NCBI GenBank assembly: GCA_036274675.1
Contig: DASUFE010000088.1
Span: 31,201 to 95,200, forward strand
DNA: 64,000 nucleotides
Source: DASUFE01 sp036274675
GTDB taxonomy: Bacteria > Pseudomonadota > Gammaproteobacteria > HTCC5015
Reading direction: 5' to 3'
Positions 43,387 to 52,061 of the stretch are shown one piece after another (positions within the stretch are counted from its first letter, which is position 1; the number at the start of each line of letters is the position of its first letter). A program made the position numbers and the translations under genes. The notes under the pieces were generated by a model. That model saw nothing but the letters and a program-made list of their open reading frames with translations, searched no databases and was not told where the DNA came from.

Positions 43387-44219
43387 TGTTGAACCCTCTA
43401 ATGTGAAATGTGTTTTCCAAGTACCTCATGGAGTCCTGTATACGTCGGCGATACGGCTGCCCAGCTGCCTGAAAGGTAACGCCTGACTCTGGGCGCACCC
43501 TGACAATATTTACGTGTATACCCCTATCTCCCCCAAAATCCCCGTAATTATTAATTTGCAGCGATTTGACTATGTAGCCCAGGCCCTGCCCTAAAACTGT
43601 GAATCGAATCGCGAATCCGGATGAGCGGTAGCTTTCGGCCGATACAATCAGAGTTGTAAAAATCACCACTCAGGAAAACCGGAAATTGCATTCAGGGATA
43701 ATCCGGAGTGAAAAAACTTTTCTTTTCGAATTCAAAATCGCTTATCAACGATTGGCATAATAAATTTCTTTGCGTCCGGAAAAATTTTAAAGTTATGCGG
43801 ACGCCGGCGCTCTTCATGCGCAGACATCACGCAAGAGCGGACCAGCGGAGCCAGCCGGGATTGGCGGCCAATAAGAGATCGGGTTTCCTGGCGGAGGAGA
43901 TTGCCGCTCTCGCCGGAGTCCGATTGTCGAGCAAGGTCTGCGGCGCAGTGATTCCTGGTTCCGGCAGTTTGTTGAAAAACAGCCGCCAAGCAGGCTGCAC
44001 CGCATTGAAAATCAAATGTGGCGCGTGTTTGATTTTCGGAGCGAGGCGTGACGGATTCGCCGGGAGCGAATCAGAGTCGCGTAGCGGGTCGCGCGGCGGC
44101 AAAGCCCGGGATGGGCTGGGCAATTCATTTCTCGCCAAAGCGAGTTGATAAATTCGCCCGGAACGAATTGTCGGATGCGCCGGGCCATAAGGCCATGGAT
44201 GGACTTTTTCAACAACCTG
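43387..44219. other. Long intergenic region without a convincing gene
   Basis: 833 bp. A 146-codon frame at 43708-44148 has low-complexity, shadow-like composition, and I reject it. The region contains a perfect 11-bp inverted repeat: TTGTTGAAAAA (43969-43979) and TTTTTCAACAA (44205-44215), 247 bp apart. This may be a MITE or IS remnant ending at znuA. Confidence 0.5.
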
Positions 44220-45146
44220 CTAGTGGCATTGCGCGATTTGCTGCGCCAGATTGAACAACAGCTTCGGGTAGAAATCGGCCCCTTCCTCCAGCTCAAGCCC
44301 CAGCGGATCGATCGGTATCGCCTTGACGTTCGAATCCTCGATCAACACCTCGATCCAGCGTCGCCCATAACGCTCCTCGTACAGAATGCAACCGATGTTC
44401 TGCGTGCGCAGTTGTCCCCGTAATTCGAGCACGCGCTTCGCGCCCGGTATGCGGTCGGGATTCACCATGATCGCGCCTGCGCCTTCAAGGCCATAACGTT
44501 TCTCGAAGTATTGCAGCGAATCATGCAACACCCAGTACGGACGTGGCCGGGCGGTTTCCAGAAGTTGGCGGATCGCCGCATCGGCCGCCCGGATATCACT
44601 TGCCGCCCGCGCCGCGTTCTGCCGGTATGAGCCGGCATGCGCGGGGTCGAGCTTGCCCAGCCGCGCTTGCAGAATGTCGAGGATGGCAAGAGCGTTATCC
44701 GCATCCAGCCACAGGTGGGAATCCGCATCGGCACGTTCTGCATGCTCGTGCTCCCCTTCCCAGGTCCCGCCGCCGCGCAGGGGCAGCAGTTTCATCTCCG
44801 GGCGCAGCGCGAGATCGAGCCGGCGCTCTGGCGGCGCCAGTCCCTGCAAGGGAATCGCCAGTTGAGTTTCCAGCCCGGGCCCCACCCAGACCACGAGATC
44901 CGAAGTCCCCAGCAACCGCGCCGCCGAGGGAGTCAGGCGGTAATCGTGCGGCGACTGCTGCTGGTGCAGCAGCAGCGCCGGTTCCAATATATTGCCCGCG
45001 ACACTGCCGGCCAGGGCGTGCAGGGGCTTTATCGTGGTGACGACTGACGGGGTCTCCGACGGCGGCGCCGGATAAGCAGCCGGCGGCAACGCAAGCAGCA
45101 GCGCGAGGATCGGGAATCTTGAAATCTTTGACACGATGCAACGCAT
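44220..45146 (-). CDS. znuA: Zinc ABC transporter substrate-binding protein ZnuA
   Basis: 308 residues. Signal peptide ends PPAAYPAPPS. VVTTIKPLHALAGSVAGN, SPHDYRLTPSAARLL and DSHLWLDADNALAILD carry the zinc-ligand His residues; a short His/Glu loop EGEHEHAERADADSH lies between. Divergent from znuC. A Zur-type palindrome lies in the divergent region. Confidence 0.93.
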   Translation of the reverse strand: MRCIVSKISRFPILALLLALPPAAYPAPPSETPSVVTTIKPLHALAGSVAGNILEPALLLHQQQSPHDYRLTPSAARLLGTSDLVVWVGPGLETQLAIPLQGLAPPERRLDLALRPEMKLLPLRGGGTWEGEHEHAERADADSHLWLDADNALAILDILQARLGKLDPAHAGSYRQNAARAASDIRAADAAIRQLLETARPRPYWVLHDSLQYFEKRYGLEGAGAIMVNPDRIPGAKRVLELRGQLRTQNIGCILYEERYGRRWIEVLIEDSNVKAIPIDPLGLELEEGADFYPKLLFNLAQQIAQCH

Positions 45147-45198
45147 AAATATAGATAACCATCAAGGTTAAGGCGCCAGGAATTTAAACTGCAAAAAA

Positions 45199-45300
45199 GT
45201 GCCGTCCGATCGGTAATGCAAGTGCCGCCGTTGTGAAACATCGCGCGCTAAAACTACGGACTTATGGATTCGAAGGCTGAAGACAAATATCCCCAGACTC
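45199..45300. repeat. GTGCCGTCCGA-type repeat, copy B1
   Basis: Begins GTGCCGTCCGATCGGTAAT and ends AAGACAAATATCCCCAGACT; 102 bp, with an insertion relative to copies A and B2. Confidence 0.6.
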
Positions 45301-45304
45301 AAAC

Positions 45305-45366
45305 GTGCCGTCCGACTAGTGATGCTTGGGTGGCTAAAGACAAATATCCCCAGACTCGTACATTCA
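45305..45366. repeat. GTGCCGTCCGA-type repeat, copy B2
   Basis: GTGCCGTCCGACTAGTGATG, GTGGCTAAAGACAAAT, ATCCCCAGACTCGTA, ATTCAT. Nearly the same layout as 35280-35344. Confidence 0.6.
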
Positions 45367-45383
45367 TACCATTCGGAAGCGCT

Positions 45384-45395
45384 ATGGTATAACAT
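45384..45395 (+). promoter_or_regulatory. Zur-like palindrome upstream of znuC
   Basis: ATGGTATAACAT is symmetric at 10 of 12 positions and resembles half of the ATGTTATAATATAACAT Zur consensus. It overlaps a possible -10 (TATAAC), 35 bp upstream of the chosen znuC start. Confidence 0.4.
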
Positions 45396-45429
45396 GCGCA
45401 ACACCCGCGCTAAAGAAAGGCGAGCATTC

Positions 45430-46170
45430 TTGAATCAGCCACCCCTCATCGATGTACAGTCCGTCAGCGTCGCCCTGGGCGGCCGTAGCGTACTGCACAA
45501 TGTGTCGCTGCAGATTCGGGAGCGCGAAATCATCAGCCTGATCGGCCCCAACGGCGCCGGAAAGACCACGCTGGTAAAAACACTGCTTGGGTTGCTGCAA
45601 CCCGCCGGCGGCCGCGTCCTGCGCCGGCCGCGGCTGCGCATGGCTTACCTGCCGCAGCGGCTGAGAATCGACCCGGCGCTGCCGATGACCGTGCAGCGTT
45701 TCCTCGAGCTCTGCAACCGGGGCGATGTATCCGCGGTGCAGGGTGTGCTGGAGGAGACGGGCGTATCGCGGCTGCGCGGTACGCCGCTGCAATCCGTCTC
45801 CGGCGGTGAATTCCAGCGCGTGATGCTGGCGCGTTGCCTGCTGCTCCGGCCCGAACTGCTGGTTCTGGACGAACCGGGCCAGGGCATGGACGTGACCGGG
45901 CAGGAAGAACTCTACGGGCTTGTCAAAACGATCCGCGACCGTTACGGCTGCGGCATCCTGCTGGTCTCGCACGACCTGCATTTCGTGATGGCCGCGACCG
46001 ATCATGTCGTCTGCCTGCATCATCATGTCTGCTGCACCGGACACCCGGAAGCGATCACCGGGCATCCCGAATTCCTGCGCCTGTTCGGACGCCCGGCGCT
46101 GAACCTCGCGCTCTACACCCATGAGCACGACCACGCGCATGATCTCCACGGAGATGTCGTGGATGAATAA
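45430..46170 (+). CDS. znuC: Zinc ABC transporter ATPase ZnuC
   Basis: About 246 residues. Walker A GPNGAGKTT, Q-loop LPQRL, signature VSGGEFQRV, Walker B LLVLDEPGQGMD, switch LLVSHDLHFVM and the ZnuC-type CLHHHVCCTGHP. His-rich C-terminal (HEHDHAHDLHGD). TTG 45430 has AAGGCGAG upstream; ATG 45394 is an alternative that overlaps the Zur-like site. Confidence 0.93.
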   Translation: MNQPPLIDVQSVSVALGGRSVLHNVSLQIREREIISLIGPNGAGKTTLVKTLLGLLQPAGGRVLRRPRLRMAYLPQRLRIDPALPMTVQRFLELCNRGDVSAVQGVLEETGVSRLRGTPLQSVSGGEFQRVMLARCLLLRPELLVLDEPGQGMDVTGQEELYGLVKTIRDRYGCGILLVSHDLHFVMAATDHVVCLHHHVCCTGHPEAITGHPEFLRLFGRPALNLALYTHEHDHAHDLHGDVVDE

Positions 46171-46215
46171 GAATCCCGCAGCGCCCCCCTGTGTTTCGCG
46201 CTTCTACACCAAGTT

Positions 46216-46250
46216 CTGTTTCTACGCAGGGCTCCGCCCAGCGGGTGGAT
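46216..46250. repeat. TTTCTACGCAGGGCTC-type repeat, copy 2
   Basis: CTGTTTCTACGCAGGGCTCC then GCCCAGCGGGTGGAT, in the 120-bp gap between znuC and znuB. Confidence 0.55.
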
Positions 46251-46290
46251 TAAGAGGAATATTTCAATTCCCGCGCCGGAGATATCATCC

Positions 46291-47088
46291 ATGATGGTAT
46301 GGGACGATTTTCTCTGGCGCGCATTGCTGGGCGGAGCGGGAGTCGCGCTGATCACGGGACCACTCGGCTGCTTCGTGGTGTGGCAGCGCATGTCCTACTT
46401 CGGCTCGACCCTGGCGCACAGCGCGCTTTTGGGCGTTATCCTGTCGCTATGGTTCGAGGTGCAGCCGGTCTGGGGGATGCTGTTGATTTGCACGGTGCTG
46501 TCGTGGCTGCTGCTGTGGCTGTTCGAGCGCAGCCGCTACAGCCAGGAATGGTCGAGCGACGTGATACTCGGCGTGGTCTCGCACAGCATGCTGGCGCTGG
46601 GCCTGATCGTGCTGTCGAAGCTCGAGCGTATCCGCATCGATATCAACGCGCTGCTGTTCGGCGACGTCCTGGCGATAGGTCCGGCGGATTTGTGGGCGAT
46701 ACTCGCGGTCGCAATAGTTGTGTATGCGACACTCTTTTTCATCTGGCGCCAGCTGCTCGAAATCACGCTGAGCGAGGAGATCGCGCAAGTGGAAGGCATC
46801 GCGGTCGGCCGCGTGCGGTTCCTGTACCTGTCGCTGCTGGCGCTGGTGGTCGCGGTCGCGATCAAGGTGGTAGGCATGCTGCTGTTGATCTCGCTGCTGA
46901 TCATCCCCGCGGCGGTGGCGCGCAAATTCTCCGCCACGCCCGAGCGTATGGCCTCCCTGGCCTGCGCGTTCGGCGTGATATCGGTGCTCGGAGGCTTGTG
47001 GCTGTCAGTGAGCCTGGACTGGCCCGCGGGCCCCGCCATCGCCGTAGTCGCCAGCGCCTTCTTCGCCGTTTCTATTTTAAAGAAATAA
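46291..47088 (+). CDS. znuB: Zinc ABC transporter permease ZnuB
   Basis: 265 residues. Seven to eight spans of the ABC-3 family; WQRMSYFGSTLAHSALLGV and the C-terminal LLLISLLIIPAAVARKFS are signature segments. It completes ZnuABC. Confidence 0.94.
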   Translation: MMVWDDFLWRALLGGAGVALITGPLGCFVVWQRMSYFGSTLAHSALLGVILSLWFEVQPVWGMLLICTVLSWLLLWLFERSRYSQEWSSDVILGVVSHSMLALGLIVLSKLERIRIDINALLFGDVLAIGPADLWAILAVAIVVYATLFFIWRQLLEITLSEEIAQVEGIAVGRVRFLYLSLLALVVAVAIKVVGMLLLISLLIIPAAVARKFSATPERMASLACAFGVISVLGGLWLSVSLDWPAGPAIAVVASAFFAVSILKK

Positions 47089-47089
47089 G

Positions 47090-47133
47090 ATTTCTCGCAG
47101 AGACGCGGGGACGCAGAGATCGCGGAGAAATTC
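47090..47133. repeat. CGCAGAG-type repeat fragment
   Basis: TCTCGCAGAGACGCGGGGAC then GCAGAGATCGCGGAGAAATT. It lies between convergent znuB and plsC. Confidence 0.5.
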
Positions 47134-47140
47134 TTTTGTT

Positions 47141-47899
47141 TTAATTTGTTTGGCGTTTGAGGGCGGCGAGGGATTGTTCGACTTCGGCTTGCGTCATTTC
47201 GCCCAGCTCGCGGCGGTCGCGCCCGGGTGTTTGCACCGGCTCACAAAAGCGCACCCGCGCATCTATATAAGGCTCGCCCAGCAGCCGCACCATGTGCGCC
47301 ATGAAACTCTCGCTGTTGACGAAGGCCAGTTCCGCGCAGGAACGATGGGGGCTGCTGTAATACACCGCTATCGGCTGTATCGGCACGCCGTCCTCAATGG
47401 CCGGCTCGTAGAACCGGGTCTTGAAGGTCATGACGCTGTCCCCGGCCGAGGTGGTGCCCTCGGGGAACACCAACAGATTCTGGCCGGCTTTCAGCCGCCG
47501 CTTCATGTCTTCGAGCACATGTATAAAGGAGTCACGCTTGCCGCGGTGAATGAACAGCGTATTGCCCCGATGCGCCATCCAGCCGATGATCGGCCAGCCG
47601 CGGATTTCCGCCTTGGCGACGAAGCCGGTCGGTATGACCGATTGCAGTACCGGGATGTCGTACCAGGAGATATGGTTTGAAACGAACAGGGCGCCCCCAT
47701 TCACCGGCGCGCCTTCGATACTGACCCGTATACCCAGAATCCGGCACAGTCGCGCCATCCAGTTTTGCACCGCGCCCCAGTCCCGCTGGTTGCGCCGCTC
47801 CGGGTCCGGCCCCACTACGAAGATCAACACCAGCACCCCCCAGAACAGGTGCGCCAGCAGCAGAATAAAACGAACTATCGAACGCGGTGATTTGAACAT
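47141..47899 (-). CDS. plsC: 1-acyl-sn-glycerol-3-phosphate acyltransferase
   Basis: 252 residues. Makes phosphatidic acid from lysophosphatidate at the inner membrane. The catalytic HX4D motif is in VSNHISWYDIPVL, followed by NTLFIHRGKRDS and the glycerophosphate-binding FPEGTTS. One N-terminal span (FILLLAHLFWGVLVLIFVV). Confidence 0.94.
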   Translation of the reverse strand: MFKSPRSIVRFILLLAHLFWGVLVLIFVVGPDPERRNQRDWGAVQNWMARLCRILGIRVSIEGAPVNGGALFVSNHISWYDIPVLQSVIPTGFVAKAEIRGWPIIGWMAHRGNTLFIHRGKRDSFIHVLEDMKRRLKAGQNLLVFPEGTTSAGDSVMTFKTRFYEPAIEDGVPIQPIAVYYSSPHRSCAELAFVNSESFMAHMVRLLGEPYIDARVRFCEPVQTPGRDRRELGEMTQAEVEQSLAALKRQTN

Positions 47900-48337
47900 A
47901 CAGGGCGGATTCTAGCAGTCGCCCGCAACAAAAGCATGATGCGCTTTAATTCCCGTATTCCAGGCCTGTCCAGGGGCTGACGATTGTCGCCTCAATTAAG
48001 CGCATGGGTATAGATCATGGTCGCCGGTGTGGCCGCGGCCTAACAATTCCTGGACTGTCCGAATGTCGTAACCGTTTTAAATTCCTTGCCGGTACTGGCG
48101 GGTCGAATTACACGGGGTAATCGCTCTTTTACGATGCCCGGTTATTTATCGGGCAGTTCTTGGGAAAATAAAAAAGGATAAAGTGGACAGCCCGGATAAA
48201 GGCTTACTATACTCGGAGCCGAGGCTAAGTCGTTAAGGGGCGGGGCTTATATCCATTCCACTGTTTCCTTCTATCTATATAAAATTAACGGGCAAACTGT
48301 CCGAAAAACCCTGGCCAGCTGGCTGGATGGAGATTGT
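47900..48337. other. Intergenic region upstream of the orphan gene group
   Basis: 438 bp without a gene. It contains a hairpin (TGCCCG at 48135-48140 with 48150-48155) and, near 48251-48269, CATTCCACTGTTTCCTTCT, which matches half of the palindrome at 62806-62832 in front of the cassette array. Confidence 0.45.
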
Positions 48338-48757
48338 ATGGGCGCTACGTTGATATATTTGATCGTATCTCAGCTAGTAACAGTCTTGATACTGCGGTAC
48401 GTATCCAAACACTGGATATTTAATCCGGAAAAGAAAGCTAGAGATGCCGCCAGGCTGTTGGATTTTGCCCCGGACTTGCTGGCGCAAAAATACAAGGAAG
48501 AAATTAAGTCAGGAGAGGATTTAAAAAGAATCCTGATCAAGGAAAATCGGAAATACCTCATTCAAGGCCGATTTGAAAGTTTTGTCATCGTCAGCGCGCA
48601 TTTATCTTTCCTTGGGTTGGTCATATGTGGTTTTCTGTTTACAGAACATCCATGGCTATTCCTGTCCGGATCCATAGTGCTATTCTGGTTTTTGGTTTTG
48701 GGCGTGCAGCGCGAACTTAGAAAGCTGACAAAAACTTCAGCCGGAGTCGGCGCCTAA
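48338..48757 (+). CDS. Hypothetical membrane protein
   Basis: 139 residues; not recognised. One span at 3-20, a charged middle (KKARDAARLLDFAPDLLAQK), and two spans at about 85-120. Atg start after TGGAGA. Four bp from the next gene, so co-transcribed. Confidence 0.65.
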   Translation: MGATLIYLIVSQLVTVLILRYVSKHWIFNPEKKARDAARLLDFAPDLLAQKYKEEIKSGEDLKRILIKENRKYLIQGRFESFVIVSAHLSFLGLVICGFLFTEHPWLFLSGSIVLFWFLVLGVQRELRKLTKTSAGVGA

Positions 48758-48761
48758 GCCC

Positions 48762-49115
48762 ATGAAGAAAATTTTTCTTTATGCATTGATCGCGGTAATT
48801 GGCTACAAAGGCTGGGTTTCCCATCAGGCAAAAGAGATCAAACCGCTTTATGACCATCCATATGTTGTGGTTTATGGCAGAGACAGTTGTGGTTTTACTC
48901 AGCAAACAATCAAAGATCTAAGGCAGGCCGGTATAAAGTTCGAGTACATGAAAGTGGACGATAAAGCGGTAGCCGATGTGCTGCATTCAAGAATGGAGTC
49001 GATGGGGCTGGACACGGGTTATTATCTTTTACCTGTTGTTGATGTAAACAACTCCCTCAGCATACGGCCGGAAAACAAGGAGCTGATAGCTCGCGCCAAA
49101 TCCTTGATGCAATGA
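48762..49115 (+). CDS. Glutaredoxin-like membrane-anchored protein
   Basis: 117 residues. A short N-terminal hydrophobic anchor (IFLYALIAVIGYKG) precedes a thioredoxin-fold stretch: VVVYGRDSCGFTQQTIKDL (CGFT in place of CPYC, a single active Cys), FEYMKVDD and LLPVVDVNN (a Pro at the cis-Pro position). It resembles monothiol glutaredoxins exposed to the periplasm. Target unknown. Confidence 0.7.
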   Translation: MKKIFLYALIAVIGYKGWVSHQAKEIKPLYDHPYVVVYGRDSCGFTQQTIKDLRQAGIKFEYMKVDDKAVADVLHSRMESMGLDTGYYLLPVVDVNNSLSIRPENKELIARAKSLMQ

Positions 49116-49401
49116 CGAGTCAATAATCGTGCCGGCTAAAACCACGTTATGAATCTGCACAGGTTATATATGGGTATGAGCTTCAATCTCTCCCCAAGGA
49201 TTCAACATGGCCATTATAAGTTGTTTATAATGGTCCCGATTTCATCGTTTATCAGCCGCACGCGCAACAAAAGGGTGTTGCGCTGCGCCCGGGCAATGCG
49301 GCGAAATAAAGCCGCTTGAGATTCACAAACCACGCGTCGTGTGATTCGGTGCTAAATATACCCTTACGCGATAGCGGGGTTGGTTCAACAAGGGGGAATG
49401 C

Positions 49402-49902
49402 ATGCGTTTAAAAATCATCACCAAAATTCTGGCTTTTGTTCTGTTCCAACTGGCCGCGCCTGCTTACGCGGATACTGGCGCGAGCGCGGAATCGGAGGAG
49501 AATGCGTGGCCTGCGGAAGAGTCCTCGCAGGCTCAGGATGCGCCGAATAAGGAAGTTCCAAAGCTTAATATTGTCTGGGGTTGTGGGGAATGTGTTCATA
49601 ATGAAAAGGTCATTCCGTTGCTCGAGAGGGCGTACGAGCGCCAAGCCGCGACCCGGAATCAGAGCGTCTCGGCGACGGATATCGCCGAGGTTCAAATCGT
49701 GGAATTCAACCAGCGGAGTCCGGGGCTGCGCGTGGTGTTCGGTCCCTTGTCGGGAAAAGACAGGCTTGGCCTCAAGATCAACCACAAGGGAAAAGAGTAC
49801 GTTGTGAGAAACTTTTCCGCGAATGGGCGCAGGGGCATGAACTTTCTTTGTGAATTTATCGCAAAAGAAGCCTATTGGAAGCTTGCCGCATCAAGTAATT
49901 AA
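49402..49902 (+). CDS. Secreted protein of unknown function
   Basis: 166 residues. Signal peptide ends PAYADTG. Acidic linker (22-50), then VWGCGECVHNEKVIPLLERAYERQ, which has a Cys-x-x-Cys pair, and a C-terminal domain with GKEYVVRNFSANGRRGMNF. The CGEC pair could bind metal or be redox-active. No family recognised. ATG follows AGGGGG. Confidence 0.6.
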   Translation: MRLKIITKILAFVLFQLAAPAYADTGASAESEENAWPAEESSQAQDAPNKEVPKLNIVWGCGECVHNEKVIPLLERAYERQAATRNQSVSATDIAEVQIVEFNQRSPGLRVVFGPLSGKDRLGLKINHKGKEYVVRNFSANGRRGMNFLCEFIAKEAYWKLAASSN

Positions 49903-49934
49903 ACGGAACAAACCTTACACAGACGCCAAGCGTC

Positions 49935-50222
49935 ATGCGAAATCTGCTTAAGCTCTACGACAGCGCCCGCTTCGTTGCCACACTGTGGATTTTGGCGCCG
50001 TTGTTGGCCGTAGCGCTAATAACTAGAGATGAGAAAGTCGCATGGATGCCCTATGTGGCGGCATTTTTGATTCTCGTGATTGTGGTTTCCATCGTGATGC
50101 TCAGACGGGATAGAATCCGGGCCGGGAAATGGGGTTACTCGGACGTGGCGGCATATATTGCCGTACCGTCGGTATTGTTTATGTTTTTTCTGGTTGTATT
50201 TCTATCGCAGCCAAATCCCTAA
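49935..50222 (+). CDS. Small membrane protein
   Basis: 95 residues, three spans (17-31, 40-56, 70-90). Not recognised. On the same strand 32 bp after the previous gene. Confidence 0.6.
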   Translation: MRNLLKLYDSARFVATLWILAPLLAVALITRDEKVAWMPYVAAFLILVIVVSIVMLRRDRIRAGKWGYSDVAAYIAVPSVLFMFFLVVFLSQPNP

Positions 50223-50321
50223 CACCGGGCCGACCTGTTGCATGCGACGCGCGCTATGCGCCTTTCGCGAATAAACCGAAGCTTCGCCGGTGCGGCCGGT
50301 TTAAAAGGATGAGTGCTGATC

Positions 50322-51116
50322 ATGAAAGTGGCGTGTTTTAGCGTGGCGGCGCTCGATTTTTTTCCGCAACAAAATAAATACTACGCGGGCGGAAACTCCC
50401 TGAATCAAGCCATCCGCTTTCGCCGGATGGGGCATGCGAGCGCGTTCGTGGGCGCCGTGGGAACCGATGAGGCCGGGGATCGCCTGGCGGCATTATTGCA
50501 AGCCGAGTCGGTTGATGTTTCCCGCATGCGCCGCATGGACGGACATACCGCTCGCAACCGGATTATTAATGATGATTCGGGAGAGCGGTATGGGGTTGAG
50601 GGCGCATGGGAGGGAGGAGTCTATGAGCAATTCGAATTGAATGAGGCGGATTGGGATTACCTTGATCGGTTTGATATATGGGCGACCCATGCCAACGGCC
50701 CCGATTATTTGAATGCCCTCGAACGGAAAAGAAGCTCCCGGTTTATGGCCGTGGACTTTTTACACCTTAAGGATTATGAGCTGCTTCAGAAAAGTCTGCG
50801 CGTGGCGGACATCGCCTATTTCGGAGGTACGCCCGGGATGGCGCAAGAACTCGCCGCAATCGCAAAAGCCCATCGCGGCATTATAGTGCTCACCCTCGGC
50901 GCCCGCGGGAGTATCGCCTTCGAAGGCGACCGCGTATATTCCCAGGAAGCGTTGACGGCCGGGAAGATTATTGACACCACGGGCTGCGGCGATGCCTTTC
51001 AGGCTGCGTTTACCGCGAGCTATTTTGCAACCAGAGATATTCGCGCCTCTTTGGCGGCGGGCGCGGAACTGGGCCTTAAGGCCGCGCTGAGTTTCGGCGG
51101 CGTTCCGTGGCGATAG
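50322..51116 (+). CDS. PfkB-family sugar kinase (FrlD-like)
   Basis: 264 residues. YAGGNSLNQAIRFRRMGHASAFVG is the PfkB N-terminal signature and DTTGCGDAFQAAFTASYF the C-terminal signature with the catalytic Asp. The text resembles fructoselysine 6-kinase (FrlD), but no FrlB deglycase is nearby, so the substrate is open. ATG 50322 is preferred; an out-of-frame ATG (50310) opens a 10-codon leader overlapping the start. Confidence 0.82.
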   Translation: MKVACFSVAALDFFPQQNKYYAGGNSLNQAIRFRRMGHASAFVGAVGTDEAGDRLAALLQAESVDVSRMRRMDGHTARNRIINDDSGERYGVEGAWEGGVYEQFELNEADWDYLDRFDIWATHANGPDYLNALERKRSSRFMAVDFLHLKDYELLQKSLRVADIAYFGGTPGMAQELAAIAKAHRGIIVLTLGARGSIAFEGDRVYSQEALTAGKIIDTTGCGDAFQAAFTASYFATRDIRASLAAGAELGLKAALSFGGVPWR

Positions 51117-51257
51117 TCCAATCAACCCGGCATTGAACACTTGCTGCGCGAAACCATTGGATCCCGGCTGAACCTGTCCATCTGAAGTACTTGCGTCGTT
51201 CGGCGAAAAGCTCTAGTTTGCGCCCCATGTTTCTCGATCAATAACGGGGATATCCGA

Positions 51258-51962
51258 ATGAAGCTACTCGAAAATAAATGGGCGCTGGTGACCGGATCGA
51301 GCCGGGGCATCGGCCGCCAGATCGCGCTCGGCCTGGCGCGACGCAGGTGCAACGTGATCGTGCACGGCCGCAAGCTGGAAAACACCCGGCAAATCCTGAA
51401 AGAAGTGCAGGCGCTCGGCGTCAAGGCTTATGCGGTGGCCGGCGAACTGGCGACGCGGCAGGGCGTGGAGGACATTATAAAAGGAGTGCAGGCGGGACCC
51501 GGCGCGGCGGTGGATATTCTCTACAACAACGCCGCCTGGATGAATGTGTGGAAACCCATCTGGGAAATCGGCCAGGACGAATGGGAGCAATCCTTCCAGG
51601 TGAATCTCTATGCCATGGTTGCATTCTGCAACGCCTTCGCACCCGGCATGAAACAGCGCGGCTTCGGGCGCATCATCAACCTCAGTTCCGGCATCAAGGA
51701 TATTCCACAGCTTGCGCCGTACAGCGTGACCAAGGCCGCGGTCGACAAATACAGCCGCGATCTCGCGGCCGAACTCAAGGATTCGAACGTGCTGGTGAAC
51801 TACCTGGACCCGGGCTGGCTGAAAACCGATCTCGGCGGGCCGAACGCCGACCACGAGGTGGAGACCGTGCTGCCGGGCGCGCTGGTGCCGGCGTTGCTGG
51901 AGGACAAGGGTCCGAGCGGGCGGTTGTACGTCGCGCAGGATTTCAAGTATCTGGAATCTTAG
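51258..51962 (+). CDS. Short-chain dehydrogenase/reductase
   Basis: 234 residues. Classical SDR: TGSSRGIGRQIAL (NAD(P) site), NNAAW (NNAG variant), catalytic Ser in INLSSGI and YSVTKAA (YxxxK). Substrate unknown. Single gene, convergent with the pectate lyase-like gene across a 43-bp palindrome. Confidence 0.92.
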   Translation: MKLLENKWALVTGSSRGIGRQIALGLARRRCNVIVHGRKLENTRQILKEVQALGVKAYAVAGELATRQGVEDIIKGVQAGPGAAVDILYNNAAWMNVWKPIWEIGQDEWEQSFQVNLYAMVAFCNAFAPGMKQRGFGRIINLSSGIKDIPQLAPYSVTKAAVDKYSRDLAAELKDSNVLVNYLDPGWLKTDLGGPNADHEVETVLPGALVPALLEDKGPSGRLYVAQDFKYLES

Positions 51963-51995
51963 GAAATGCCACCCGCCGCCGGGCGGGATCCTGAA

Positions 51996-52038
51996 AACAC
52001 AAGCTGCGCCGGGGAGGCTCCCCGGCGCAGCTTGTGTT
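51996..52038. terminator. 43-bp near-perfect palindrome, bidirectional terminator
   Basis: A 21-bp perfect arm (51996-52016), one central base, and its complement (52018-52038). It lies between convergent SDR and lyase genes. In RNA the stem would exceed 19 bp. T content after the stem is low. Confidence 0.8.
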
Positions 52039-52061
52039 CTTCATGAGAGAGCAGCCTGTCT

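Noticed and set aside
43708..44148. 146-codon plus-strand frame
   Set aside because: Biased, low-complexity composition, overlaps an inverted-repeat segment, and has competing frames on both strands; no ribosome site or known motif.
48034..48120. Possible third attC (GCCTAACAATTC at about 48033)
   Set aside because: The left box looks right but no matching GTT-type right box or paired arms follow.
49116..49180. Possible attC right arm (GGCTAAAACCACGTTATG)
   Set aside because: No complementary left arm or R'' box at suitable distance.
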